64,000 nucleotides of DNA from NCBI RefSeq assembly GCF_000429165.1, contig NZ_AUBI01000017.1, positions 1 to 64,000 of the forward strand, read 5' to 3'. This stretch comes from Acetobacter nitrogenifigens DSM 23921 = NBRC 105050 (GTDB lineage: Bacteria; Pseudomonadota; Alphaproteobacteria; Acetobacterales; Acetobacteraceae). How positions within the stretch are numbered: position 1 is the first letter of the stretch; every line of letters begins with the position of its first letter. Made by a program: the position numbers and the translations under genes. This document shows positions 8,979-17,611 of the stretch, piece by piece. The notes beneath the pieces were generated by a model, which was not told where the DNA came from, did no database searches, and was given only the letters and a program-made list of their open reading frames with translations.

Positions 8979-10205
8979 ATGACCGCGTCCTCCACTTCTG
9001 GCGGTCACCGCCATGGTTCACCAGATGAACGCCCCCATTCTTCCCATGCGCACGATCACGCCCACGACGAAGGATCATGCGACGCCGATAACCGCGACGA
9101 CGCGACGTGCGGGCCCAAATGCGACCCTGATGTAAACGTGCGACGCTCTGATGTCGGCCATGCGTGTGGCGACCACGACCATGCCGAAATCGGGAGTGAC
9201 AAAAACAGCGGACGCGGCAGCCTCCACGACCACGACCACGGGCATGGTCACGACCACGGGCATGGTCACGGACACGATCACCACCATGATCATGGGCTTT
9301 TCGGGCATCACCATCACGCGCCCGCGTCGTTCGGGCTCGCTTTTGCAGCCGGCATGGCCCTCAACATGGTCTATCTGGTCGGCGAAACTGTCTGGGGTCT
9401 GCTGGCGAACTCCGTAGCGCTCCTGGCGGACGCTGGTCATAACCTGTCCGACGTGCTCGCCTTGGCCGCCGCCTGGCTGGCGGAGCGGTTGACGCGCCGA
9501 GCGCCGTCCGCGCGCTTTACCTACGGCCTGCGCCGTTCCTCTATTCTTGCTGCGCTGACCAACGCCGTAGCTTTGCTGCTCGTGACCGGCGGCGTGGCGT
9601 GGGAGGCCGTGCTGCGTCTGTTCCATCCTGTGGAGGTCGCAGGAAAAAGCGTGATGATCGTGGCGGCGCTGGGCGTGGTGGTGAATGGAGTGACCGCGCT
9701 GTTCTTCATGAGCGGTCAGAAGAATGACCTGAACCTGCGCGCCGCCTTTCTGCATATGGCGACGGACGCGGTCGCCTCCCTCGGTGTCGTAGCCACCGGC
9801 GCGCTCGTGTTGTTGACGGGGCTGGCGTGGCTGGACCCGGCCGCGAGCCTAGCCATTTCGGCGCTTATCGTTCTTACGACGTGGGGGCTGCTCAGGGACT
9901 CGCTGGATATGGCGCTCGACGGGGTGCCAAAGGGTGTTGACATCCATGGCGTCGACGCCTTTCTGCGTGATCTTCCCGACGTGACTGACCTTCACGACCT
10001 TCACGTCTGGCCAATGAGCACAACTGAAACGGCGCTCACCGTTCATCTCGTGCGCAGCGAAAATGCGACCGTTCCCAACGACGCGATTTTGCTCTCGGCG
10101 GGCCGAGAGCTGCGCGCGCGTTTCGGCGTACAGCACGCGACGTTGCAGATCGAAGTCTCGCCATGCGGTGGCGGGTGCAGCCTCGACGACGCGCTGCACG
10201 TGTGA
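8979..10205 (+). CDS. His-rich cation diffusion facilitator (ZitB/CzcD-like)
   Basis: 408 residues. The first ~118 residues are soluble and extremely rich in His and Asp, ending in an HDHGHGHDHGHGH-type stretch; this probably buffers Zn2+ or a similar ion. Six membrane segments follow (about 120-305), with the family metal site H/D residues in L-L-A-D-A-G-H-N-L-S-D (second segment) and H-M-A-T-D (fifth segment). A cytoplasmic C-terminal domain completes the fold and ends in a Cys-containing CGGGC tail. CDF proteins export divalent metal in exchange for protons. A second CDF gene follows after 7 bases. Confidence 0.95.
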   Translation: MTASSTSGGHRHGSPDERPHSSHAHDHAHDEGSCDADNRDDATCGPKCDPDVNVRRSDVGHACGDHDHAEIGSDKNSGRGSLHDHDHGHGHDHGHGHGHDHHHDHGLFGHHHHAPASFGLAFAAGMALNMVYLVGETVWGLLANSVALLADAGHNLSDVLALAAAWLAERLTRRAPSARFTYGLRRSSILAALTNAVALLLVTGGVAWEAVLRLFHPVEVAGKSVMIVAALGVVVNGVTALFFMSGQKNDLNLRAAFLHMATDAVASLGVVATGALVLLTGLAWLDPAASLAISALIVLTTWGLLRDSLDMALDGVPKGVDIHGVDAFLRDLPDVTDLHDLHVWPMSTTETALTVHLVRSENATVPNDAILLSAGRELRARFGVQHATLQIEVSPCGGGCSLDDALHV

Positions 10206-10212
10206 GCCTGTC

Positions 10213-11151
10213 ATGATGAACGCCGCCCCAATTGGGGACGCGCCGAAGCCGGACCGAAAATTCGCGCTGGCATGGGCGAGTTTTGCTGTCAGTATCGCCG
10301 CGTTCGGACTGAAATACGCAGCCTGGGTCAACACCGGCAGCGTCGCGTTGAAGGCGGACGCGCTCGAGACGATCATCAACGTCGTCGCGGCGGCGGCGGC
10401 CCTGTGGGCCATTCGCGTGGCTGAGAGGCCAGCCGACGACAACCACACCTACGGGCATTACAAGGCGGAATACCTTTCGGCGATCGTCGAGAGCGCGCTG
10501 GTGCTGGTCACCGCTTACGCCATCGGCAAAACGGCAGTGGAAGGATTTCTGAGGCCGCATCCTGAGACGGCGCCGTGGATCGGCGTCGGGCTCAACGGCG
10601 TCGCCACGCTGCTGAATCTCGCGTGGGGGCTTACGCTGCTCCGAAAAGGACGCGCGGAACGTTCGCCCGCGCTGATCGCAGGCGGTCACCATGTGATCTC
10701 GGACGTGTGGACAGGATGCGGCCTGATTGCGGGACTGTCGTTGATCCCGTTGACAGGGTGGGTCTGGCTCGACCCTGCGCTGGCTGCTCTCGTTGCGCTA
10801 AACGTGTTGCGGGTTGGCTGGGAGATGCTGCGGCAATCCGTGTCGGGATTGATGGACGAAGCCCCTGATTCTGCGACCCTTACCAAACTGCGAGAAGTAA
10901 TCGCTGAAACGGCGACCGGCGCGCTGGAGGCGCATGATATCCGCATTCGCACCGTGGGGGCCATAACATTCATCGAATTTCACCTTGTGGTGCCGGGCTC
11001 GATGACGGTCGGCGTCGTGCACGAGATTTGCGACCGGATAGAGGCTGGCCTTAGGCGAGCCATCGGGCGCGCGCTGATCAATATTCATGTCGAGCCAGAA
11101 ACAAAGGCCAAGCACACGGGCATCCTGCTCACGTCTCCACCGGTGGTATGA
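10213..11151 (+). CDS. second cation diffusion facilitator
   Basis: 312 residues, a CDF protein without a His-rich N-terminus. Membrane segments run from about 20 to 215. Metal-site motifs are A-L-K-A-D-A-L-E-T-I-I-N in the second segment and G-G-H-H-V-I-S-D-V-W in the fifth. The second motif has E-T where the upstream gene has H-N-L-S-D, so metal preference probably differs (the D-x3-D/H-x3-D pattern is typical of Fe/Mn-leaning groups). The start at 10213 lies just after the stop of the first CDF gene, has no clear ribosome site, and is probably translated by coupling. The two may serve different metals. Confidence 0.92.
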   Translation: MMNAAPIGDAPKPDRKFALAWASFAVSIAAFGLKYAAWVNTGSVALKADALETIINVVAAAAALWAIRVAERPADDNHTYGHYKAEYLSAIVESALVLVTAYAIGKTAVEGFLRPHPETAPWIGVGLNGVATLLNLAWGLTLLRKGRAERSPALIAGGHHVISDVWTGCGLIAGLSLIPLTGWVWLDPALAALVALNVLRVGWEMLRQSVSGLMDEAPDSATLTKLREVIAETATGALEAHDIRIRTVGAITFIEFHLVVPGSMTVGVVHEICDRIEAGLRRAIGRALINIHVEPETKAKHTGILLTSPPVV

Positions 11152-11347
11152 CATACTGCGGCCACAGGGATGCAGGATTACGATGGCCTTAATCACCAGG
11201 ACTGCGGCTGACGCCGCCGCCCGGCGAAACACTTTAGCCGACATGTGGGATTAGGACTTGGAATGATCGCCCGGCAGGCGTAAGGCCGGGACGATATTGC
11301 GCGCTGCCTCTCATTGCTGAAGAGACCCGCCGCAGCAGGAAGAACCG

Positions 11348-12718
11348 ATGCATACGACTACCTCGACCCAAGTCGGCCGGATCAGGCACTTTCGCGACAC
11401 CGCACGTATGACGACAGCGGAGTGGCGGCGGAAGCTGATCTACTGGGGCAGTTCGATCGCCGTCGGCATCGTGGCGATCAGCTTCGCGGCGCTGGCTGAC
11501 AAGGCGGCTGCGCTCCGGAGCGATGTCATCAAGCACAACCCATGGTTCATGCTTTTAGTGACGCCTGCTGGCCTTGCCTTGTCGATATGGTTGACCAGAC
11601 GTTTCTTCCGTGGCGCACAGGGCAGCGGCATTCCTCAGGCGATCGCCTGCATGCACCTCAACGATCTGTCTGTGGTCGATCGGGTGCTTTCGATCCGCAT
11701 CGCCGCAGCCAAAATCTGCCTGACCTGTCTTGGACTCGTTGCTGGCGCTTCGATTGGCCGCGAGGGACCGACGGTGCAGGTCGGCGCGGCAATCATGAAC
11801 GCGGCGGCCCGGTTCCTTCGGCTCAGCGAAATTGCGTCGCGCCGTGCGCTGGTAATGACCGGGGGAGCGGCGGGAGTGGCGGCCGCGTTCAACACACCGC
11901 TCGCCGGAATAGTGTTCGGCATTGAGGAACTGGCCCACTCTTTCGAGCACCGGACCAGCGGCACTTTGCTGACTGGAGTCGTGCTCTCGGGCGTGACGGC
12001 AATAGCGTTGGTCGGCAATTACTCGTATTTCGGGCACACCGATGTCATCGTCCCGGTTGGCGTAAGCTGGCTCGCTGTTCTCGCTTGCGGGCTGCTCGGC
12101 GGAATCGCGGGCGGGTCATTCTCGGCGATACTGATTAGAGCCTCATCCGGCTTGCCAGGCGCATTCGGCCGCTTCGTGGCGCAGCGGCCCATTCTGTTCG
12201 CCGCGCTTTGCGGTCTGGTGCTGGCTATTATCGGTGTGGCCTCCGGCGGCATGACATACGGCACCGGCTACGCGCAGGCCCGCGCCATCATTCAGGGCGA
12301 TGAGCATTACCCGGCTTCGTATTTTGTCCTGAAATATTGCGCCACCATCATTTCCTACTGTTCCGGCATTCCGGGCGGACTGTTCGCTCCGTCGCTGTCT
12401 GTCGGCGCGGGCATCGGTGGCTGGATCGCGCAGTTCCTGCCTCACACGACGCCTGGCGCCGTAGTGCTTCTGGGCACGGTGGCGTATTTTTCCGCCGTCG
12501 TACAGGCGCCGTTGACCGCCACGGTCATCGTGATGGAAATGTGCGACAATCAGCAGGTCACGCTCGCGCTTTTGGCCAGTTCATTCCTTGCGTTCGGCGT
12601 CTCGCGCATGATCTGCAAGCAGCCGCTTTATGGCGCGCTGGCGGAGCGGTTTCTTCGTTCGGTCGATCCGGAAGCGCACAACGGTGAAGCGCCAAAGTAT
12701 CCTTCCAAGGAAGATTGA
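11348..12718 (+). CDS. CLC-type chloride/proton antiporter
   Basis: 456 residues. The selectivity motifs are all present: G-S-G-I-P at 92-96, G-R-E-G-P at 137-141 (E139 is the gating glutamate), and the G-G-L-F-A-P-S-L segment near 345. After the fifth helix it keeps G-I-E-E-L, so the inner proton-pathway glutamate is conserved, which points to an H+/Cl- exchanger rather than a channel. No CBS domains follow. It follows the CDF pair in the same direction with a 196-base gap, so its own promoter is likely. In acid-producing bacteria such antiporters help acid tolerance; that role is inference here. Confidence 0.93.
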   Translation: MHTTTSTQVGRIRHFRDTARMTTAEWRRKLIYWGSSIAVGIVAISFAALADKAAALRSDVIKHNPWFMLLVTPAGLALSIWLTRRFFRGAQGSGIPQAIACMHLNDLSVVDRVLSIRIAAAKICLTCLGLVAGASIGREGPTVQVGAAIMNAAARFLRLSEIASRRALVMTGGAAGVAAAFNTPLAGIVFGIEELAHSFEHRTSGTLLTGVVLSGVTAIALVGNYSYFGHTDVIVPVGVSWLAVLACGLLGGIAGGSFSAILIRASSGLPGAFGRFVAQRPILFAALCGLVLAIIGVASGGMTYGTGYAQARAIIQGDEHYPASYFVLKYCATIISYCSGIPGGLFAPSLSVGAGIGGWIAQFLPHTTPGAVVLLGTVAYFSAVVQAPLTATVIVMEMCDNQQVTLALLASSFLAFGVSRMICKQPLYGALAERFLRSVDPEAHNGEAPKYPSKED

Positions 12719-12833
12719 GCGGCATTCGTCAGAGAGTGGCCTGCGAAATCGTAGCTGCGAGAAATCTTTCCATCTTATTGTCTAAAAAGCATTACTGCCC
12801 GTTCAGGCATGCCCTGCCTGAGCAAGCCCTGCC

Positions 12834-14240
12834 CTAGAGGCTTAACCCGGCGTGAAGGCCGAGAATCAACGCGTCCCTCACGCGGCGCCCCGAAACGTAA
12901 ACCCCGCCGCTTGGCGCGATCAGTCCTTGCAAATCCGGTTGCAGCGACAGCCAGGAGGAAAGTTGCGCGCGGTAGGTCAATTCCAGATGGTACTCGTTCT
13001 GCCGGGCTTCCGTTCGCCCTGACGGTTCAGTCGTGGTCAGGAAACGGCTTGGCGCGGCGTACCCGAACCCAAACGCCACGAGGTCGTGTCGTCGACCGAA
13101 CGGCCGATGTAGCGACAGCCCAGCGTCCAGCGCGGAGACGATCTCGTTACGATCCGCCAGTCCCGTATATTGCCAGCGAACAAAACCGTGCAGCCGTCCG
13201 ACGGCGGGGTCGCGAAACAGCGTTTGGTCCAATATCGCATAAACCAGCCAGTTGCCACGGCGCTGCGTGCTTGCGTCGGCCTGAAGCGGAAATGTCCCGC
13301 TGTCCACAATCACGCCAGCCTTGTAAGAGCCCAGCAGTTTTCCGATGCTGACGCTGTGCTGCGCCTCGGCCATCGCCAGCGTGCCAGTGCCGAAGTTAAA
13401 ACGTGTGCCCGAGGGATCCTGATTCTGGTTCCAGGGGTCGTTCGGGTTGTTGAATGTCCGTGCGCCTGTCGGATTGTCGTCGCCGACAGCGATGAGCAGG
13501 GTCCAGTCATCGGATACGTCATATCGCAGCCTGAGCGCCGGCGTTGCGAGGGGTGAGGCTGGCCCCTGATCGTAGAGATTGTTGCTGGGCATCATCGGCC
13601 AGCCGAAAGACCCGTTGAGCAGGTCCTGAGCCGTGTCGCTGACCATGAAGTCGCGACTGAGGTCCAGTTTGCCTATGCGAACCTCGATCGCGTCGCCAGA
13701 AGGATGATACGAGTAAGCAAGTTCATAGAGACGCAGGTTGGGATCGGCCTCGCTCGTCGAGGTCTGGTTGAATGCGTAAAGCGGAACGTTGCTGAAGGGG
13801 CGTCCGCGAATATCGACGCCGCTGACCTCCAGTTCGCCCCACTGCCCTTCCCTGTCCGCCCCACCATGATACAGGCGCGCCAGATCGAGCGTGACGTCGA
13901 CGACCGTCGCCCCGATGTAATTGGCCGACGATCGGGACCCACCGACAGGGTTGGTCCAGAACTCTTCGCTGTCGCCGATGTCTATATTGACGCCAGCCTG
14001 CCGCCAACGATCCTTGATCCCTGACCATCCGTGAAGCTCGTCGTCTCCGGCCGCCTCGGCCGGGCGCGGCGTTGCAGAAAGCAGAGCCGTCACCCCGAAC
14101 AGCGTCCGCCCAATCAGGATAAGGCTACCCAAAAACCTCGAGATCTTTGGGTATGATGGCGGCTCGGTTGCAGTCCGGGTTGCAGATTCTGCAAGAAGTT
14201 CGTGAGATGGCAGGTACGGAGCGCGACCGTAAGCCGTCAT
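12834..14240 (-). CDS. OprB-family carbohydrate porin
   Basis: Up to 468 residues. A signal peptide ending A-E-A lies around residues 35-65, then the OprB pattern begins: G-I-K-D-R-W-R-Q-A-G-V-N-I-D-I, N-Y-I-G-A-T, a long beta-rich barrel and a C-terminal strand with final aromatic/hydrophobic residues. The family forms outer-membrane sugar channels. The ATG at 14240 gives an unusually long pre-signal segment; an internal TTG just before L-G-S-L-I-L-I-G is a plausible real start. A sugar porin fits the periplasmic glucose oxidation encoded at 40-42 kb, though the two are not linked. Confidence 0.88.
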   Translation of the reverse strand: MTAYGRAPYLPSHELLAESATRTATEPPSYPKISRFLGSLILIGRTLFGVTALLSATPRPAEAAGDDELHGWSGIKDRWRQAGVNIDIGDSEEFWTNPVGGSRSSANYIGATVVDVTLDLARLYHGGADREGQWGELEVSGVDIRGRPFSNVPLYAFNQTSTSEADPNLRLYELAYSYHPSGDAIEVRIGKLDLSRDFMVSDTAQDLLNGSFGWPMMPSNNLYDQGPASPLATPALRLRYDVSDDWTLLIAVGDDNPTGARTFNNPNDPWNQNQDPSGTRFNFGTGTLAMAEAQHSVSIGKLLGSYKAGVIVDSGTFPLQADASTQRRGNWLVYAILDQTLFRDPAVGRLHGFVRWQYTGLADRNEIVSALDAGLSLHRPFGRRHDLVAFGFGYAAPSRFLTTTEPSGRTEARQNEYHLELTYRAQLSSWLSLQPDLQGLIAPSGGVYVSGRRVRDALILGLHAGLSL

Positions 14241-14287
14241 GGCGCCACCATTTTCTGGTGCGCCATCAGAGGCAGGAGGAGTTGTTC

Positions 14288-14710
14288 ATGCGCCAGCATC
14301 TTCATCGGCTGACCGTCGACACGCGTGGCAAAGGATTGACGCCAATCACCCGGCCGATTGTCGACTGGGTGGAGCAGAGCGGCGTGGATGTGGGATTGCT
14401 GACGTTGTGGTGTCGGCACACGTCCTGCTCCTTGACGGTTCAGGAGAACGCCGATCCGACGGTGCGCCATGATATCGGTCGGTTTTTTGAGAGGCTCGTG
14501 CCGGAAGAACGCGGACGTTATGTCCATGACTACGAAGGTCCTGACGACATGCCCGCCCATCTGCGGACCATGTTGACCGACACGTCGATGAGCATCCCCG
14601 TGACCGAAGGGCGCCCCGTTCTTGGGACATGGCAGGGGCTCTATCTTTTCGAGCACAGGGCCGCACCGCACAGGCGGGAAATCGTGTTGCATCTTCTAGG
14701 AGAATCGTGA
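14288..14710 (+). CDS. YjbQ/UPF0047 family protein
   Basis: 140 residues, the whole UPF0047 fold: T-V-D-T-R-G-K-G-L near the N-terminus, H-T-S-C-S-L-T-V-Q-E-N-A-D-P in the middle, and the M-P-A-H-L-R-T-M-L-T ... G-T-W-Q-G-L-Y-L-F-E-H-R signature at the end. The conserved His/Asp cluster suggests a metal site; some members rescue thiamin-phosphate synthesis defects but the physiological role is unsettled. Start chosen at 14288, after GGAGGAG. A longer in-frame extension lacks family similarity. Confidence 0.92.
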   Translation: MRQHLHRLTVDTRGKGLTPITRPIVDWVEQSGVDVGLLTLWCRHTSCSLTVQENADPTVRHDIGRFFERLVPEERGRYVHDYEGPDDMPAHLRTMLTDTSMSIPVTEGRPVLGTWQGLYLFEHRAAPHRREIVLHLLGES

Positions 14711-14732
14711 CGATGGGCGTTCGGCCGACCCG

Positions 14733-15233
14733 TCATCGCTGGCCCGACGCGTCTGGTGCGATGTTGTCGACCGCGATGAATGTGTCGGCTGACACGTTCA
14801 TGGTCGTGCCTCCTGTTGCGTCCTGCGCCTGATTTGCGGCGATGCCGCTGGTCAGGGACCGTAGTTCCATCAGTTCCTGACGCACGTCGTCGAGAATTTC
14901 GACCAAAGCTGCGTGATCGGCGTCGGCGCGCGCTTCGCTGCTTCGCGCGAGGATAGCGCTTCCGACAGCCAGAGCGGGCAATGCGATGAGCTGAATCGCG
15001 TTGCTGATATAGAGAAGCGTGTTCTGCCATCCGGGAGCCACCATCGGGATGAGCGAAAACACGGTAAACGCGTAAACGCACCAGATGCTGCCGAAAAGCA
15101 CTGTCATCCGCACGGCCAGCCAGTCGTTAAAGCGAACCACTGCGCTCGCCTCGGAAGAGTGTTCCATCGCTTTTTCCAGCTTGTGAGGCGCATGGAGCAT
15201 CGACAGTAGGGAACGGGGCATGATGCGCTTCAC
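14733..15233 (-). CDS. two-TM hypothetical protein
   Basis: 166 residues. Two membrane segments (about 46-68 and 73-95) follow an amphipathic N-terminus (H-K-L-E-K-A-M), and a coiled-coil helix (D-A-D-H-A-A-L-V-E-I-L-D-D-V-R-Q-E-L-M-E-L) follows. The layout recalls the low-affinity iron permease / DUF1003 group of small two-segment proteins, but I cannot assign it. The C-terminal 45 residues are polar. It converges with the YjbQ gene. Confidence 0.7.
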   Translation of the reverse strand: MKRIMPRSLLSMLHAPHKLEKAMEHSSEASAVVRFNDWLAVRMTVLFGSIWCVYAFTVFSLIPMVAPGWQNTLLYISNAIQLIALPALAVGSAILARSSEARADADHAALVEILDDVRQELMELRSLTSGIAANQAQDATGGTTMNVSADTFIAVDNIAPDASGQR

Positions 15234-15380
15234 GACTTGACTTTCTCCGGCGGGAATTTCTGCGGAAGATCGCGTCTACGGACAATAATCTGCAGACCGT
15301 GAGGTCCACATTTGCAAAACCACGGAGCGCATATACGTGCAAGGCTGCGGTTTGCGCGCCTGCTTTTCGTTTGACGCGCG

Positions 15381-16427
15381 TTATCTGCCGCCGCTCTGGT
15401 CTATGCCTGCGGTGGAATCCGCGTTTTCCCCCGCGTCCGAATCTGCTGAGGCGTCCGCATTCTCTCGTGTGCCAGCGTCGGGAGGCGCTGCTTGCGTCTG
15501 CTGAGCTACCGGTTTGAAGGACATCGTCGATCCCGAGGGTGTGATCAGATTATAGCTCACCATGATAATGACGTTGAACGGCGTTGATGGTGGGCGCGAG
15601 CATCGCAGGCCGCGAAGAAAACTGAGCGTCGAATCGTTCAGGATCGGATGCCCGCTGCCGCGCAGAATCCGGACGTTCCGTACGGTGCCGTTGGCCGCCA
15701 GTGAAAAACCCGCGTACACAATGCCTTCCTCGCCACGCTGGCGGGCGAGAGGCGGATAAATCTTCGGAGGCGTCGCACACGACGCGCCGCCGTCACTAAA
15801 ACTGGAGCCGCCCTGCCCGGCTGAGGTCTTGGCTTCGCTGAGACGCTTGCCTGTTGTGCCGTTCGGGCTCGCGACGTCTGCATCCTTCGCAGGCGCGTCT
15901 TTTTCATGTGGAACCTTATGGGTCAGGACGCTCGCCGAGTCCTGACCGTCGCCAACATGCACGGTCGCCATATGACTGGCGCCGGAAAGCGTCGGTTCTT
16001 TCGAACCTGTGGGGCGCGGCGGCACTATCGGAAGAAGCGGTTCGCCGGAACCTGGCCAGGGAATGAGTTCATCGGCGACGGGTGCGGGCGCCTGAACAGG
16101 CGGCGCGGCGTCCGGCAAAGGTGGCGGCGCAGGGATCGGATCAATCGACGCCTGACCGTGGTCGAACAGAACCTGAACATCCGCGAGAGCGAACGGGACA
16201 GGTTTTTCTTCAGGTGTCCTGTGCATGGCGATCCATGCCAGAACAAGCGCCAGATGAATCAGAAGCGCCGCCGCGAACAGACGACCGTCGAGGTGTCGAT
16301 CCTCGGACGATCGACGCCCCAGACGGGTCATCCCGGGGCGAATTTTCACGGGGAGCTTCGGAACCGACAACTCTCGCCTCACCCTGCGCGACGCTATGAT
16401 GCCTGCCGCCATGCCGCCCTTGGCCAA
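15381..16427 (-). CDS. TonB-like energy transducer
   Basis: 348 residues. A short cytoplasmic part is followed by one membrane anchor (about 48-68, ending W-I-A-M-H-R-T-P). The middle is Pro/Ala/Asp-rich (P-I-P-A-P-P-P-L-P), the usual periplasm-spanning region. The TonB C-terminal domain follows (Y-P-P-L-A-R-Q-R-G-E-E-G and V-R-I-L-R-G-S-G-H-P-I-L-N-D-S-T). The final ~50 residues are low-complexity and acidic, beyond the usual TonB end. No exbBD next to it, so it is probably a paralogue coupling a particular receptor. The nearest TonB receptor in the window is at 36.7 kb. Confidence 0.85.
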   Translation of the reverse strand: MAKGGMAAGIIASRRVRRELSVPKLPVKIRPGMTRLGRRSSEDRHLDGRLFAAALLIHLALVLAWIAMHRTPEEKPVPFALADVQVLFDHGQASIDPIPAPPPLPDAAPPVQAPAPVADELIPWPGSGEPLLPIVPPRPTGSKEPTLSGASHMATVHVGDGQDSASVLTHKVPHEKDAPAKDADVASPNGTTGKRLSEAKTSAGQGGSSFSDGGASCATPPKIYPPLARQRGEEGIVYAGFSLAANGTVRNVRILRGSGHPILNDSTLSFLRGLRCSRPPSTPFNVIIMVSYNLITPSGSTMSFKPVAQQTQAAPPDAGTRENADASADSDAGENADSTAGIDQSGGR

Positions 16428-16503
16428 ACAGGCGCTTATGACCGTCTGTTCATATCACACAGATTCGGCGCGGCGCAGATGTTTCGCCGCGTCAAAGTGA
16501 CGC

Positions 16504-17526
16504 CTATTGCTCGCCGAGACGGGCGTATATCTTCAGGTAGTCTTCCGCCATGCGGCGTGCAGTGAAACGCTCGTCGAAGCGTTTGCGAATCTGCTCGGCA
16601 TTCGTTTCGGCGAGGCGCGGGAATGCGGCGATAGCCTCGGCTTCGCTGTCGACAATCAGACCGGTAAGGCCGTCCTCCAGAACCTCTGGCACCGACCCGC
16701 GGCGCAACGCGACAACCGGCGTTCCACACGCCATCGCCTCGATCATGACCAACCCGAACGGCTCCGGCCAGTCGATCGGCATGAGAAGGGCCTTGGCGCC
16801 GGACAGGAAGGCCGGCTTCTGCGCGTCGTTGATCTCTCCAATCAACTCGACGCCCTCGCCCAACATCGGGACGATTTCCTTCTCGAAGTATTCCGCGTCC
16901 ACACGGTCGATCTTCGCAGCGATTTTCAGCGGCAGCCCGACTGCGCGCGCGATGCGGATCGCCTTGTCGACGCCCTTTTCCGGACAGATACGCCCGAGGA
17001 ACGCGAGGTAGTCGCGTGGTCCCGGCTGGGGCGTCAGCAGCTTCTCGGGCAGCCCATGCAGCACCGTTCCAACATAGTTGGCCTGCGGCAATGGCTGGCG
17101 CTGGTTGTTCGAGATGGAGACGATCGGCACGTCCGGGAACGCGTCGAACACTGGCTGCAGTTCCATCAGATCCAGCCGCCCGTGCATCGTCGTGACGAAC
17201 GGCGTCTTCTGGCGGCTGAAATATGTGAAGGGCCAGTAGTCCATGTGAAAATGCAGGACATCAAACTGATCCGCCAGACGCGCGACCCGTTCCATCAGCA
17301 ACATATGTGGAGCGATGGGATCGCGAATCGCCGGATCGAGACGCAAGGCCCGGGGCCATACAGCGTCCAGATTCGCCTTCGTCACGCTGTCGCCGCTTGC
17401 GAACAGGGTGACGTCATGCCCCATGGCGACGAGCTCGTCGGTGAGGAAGGAAACCACGCGTTCTGTGCCCCCATACAGCTTGGGGGGCACGGCTTCATGG
17501 AGAGGCGCGATCTGGGCGATACGCAT
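16504..17526 (-). CDS. GT4-family glycosyltransferase
   Basis: 340 residues from MRIAQIAPLHEAVPPKLYGGTERVV, a standard GT-B N-terminal motif. The C-terminal domain carries A-F-L-G-R-I-C-P-E-K-G-V-D-K-A-I, then P-I-D-W-P-E-P-F-G-L-V-M-I-E-A-M-A-C-G-T-P-V, the nucleotide-sugar binding EPFG/E-x7-E motif. Members transfer a sugar from a nucleotide donor; acceptor unknown. A run upstream of 17526 is open but unlike the family. It is divergently oriented to the ABC gene at 17612 with an 85-base shared promoter region. Confidence 0.93.
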   Translation of the reverse strand: MRIAQIAPLHEAVPPKLYGGTERVVSFLTDELVAMGHDVTLFASGDSVTKANLDAVWPRALRLDPAIRDPIAPHMLLMERVARLADQFDVLHFHMDYWPFTYFSRQKTPFVTTMHGRLDLMELQPVFDAFPDVPIVSISNNQRQPLPQANYVGTVLHGLPEKLLTPQPGPRDYLAFLGRICPEKGVDKAIRIARAVGLPLKIAAKIDRVDAEYFEKEIVPMLGEGVELIGEINDAQKPAFLSGAKALLMPIDWPEPFGLVMIEAMACGTPVVALRRGSVPEVLEDGLTGLIVDSEAEAIAAFPRLAETNAEQIRKRFDERFTARRMAEDYLKIYARLGEQ

Positions 17527-17611
17527 TGACCGGAGGACTCCATCGGTTGTGATTGAATATTGCGACTGCCGACAACGCCTATCGGCGTAGGCCTCCGCAG
17601 ACAAGCGGGTT

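Noticed and set aside
12803-12821. Small hairpin between CLC and porin genes as terminator
   Set aside because: A 7-bp stem lacks a T run directly after it in either direction; noted but not called.
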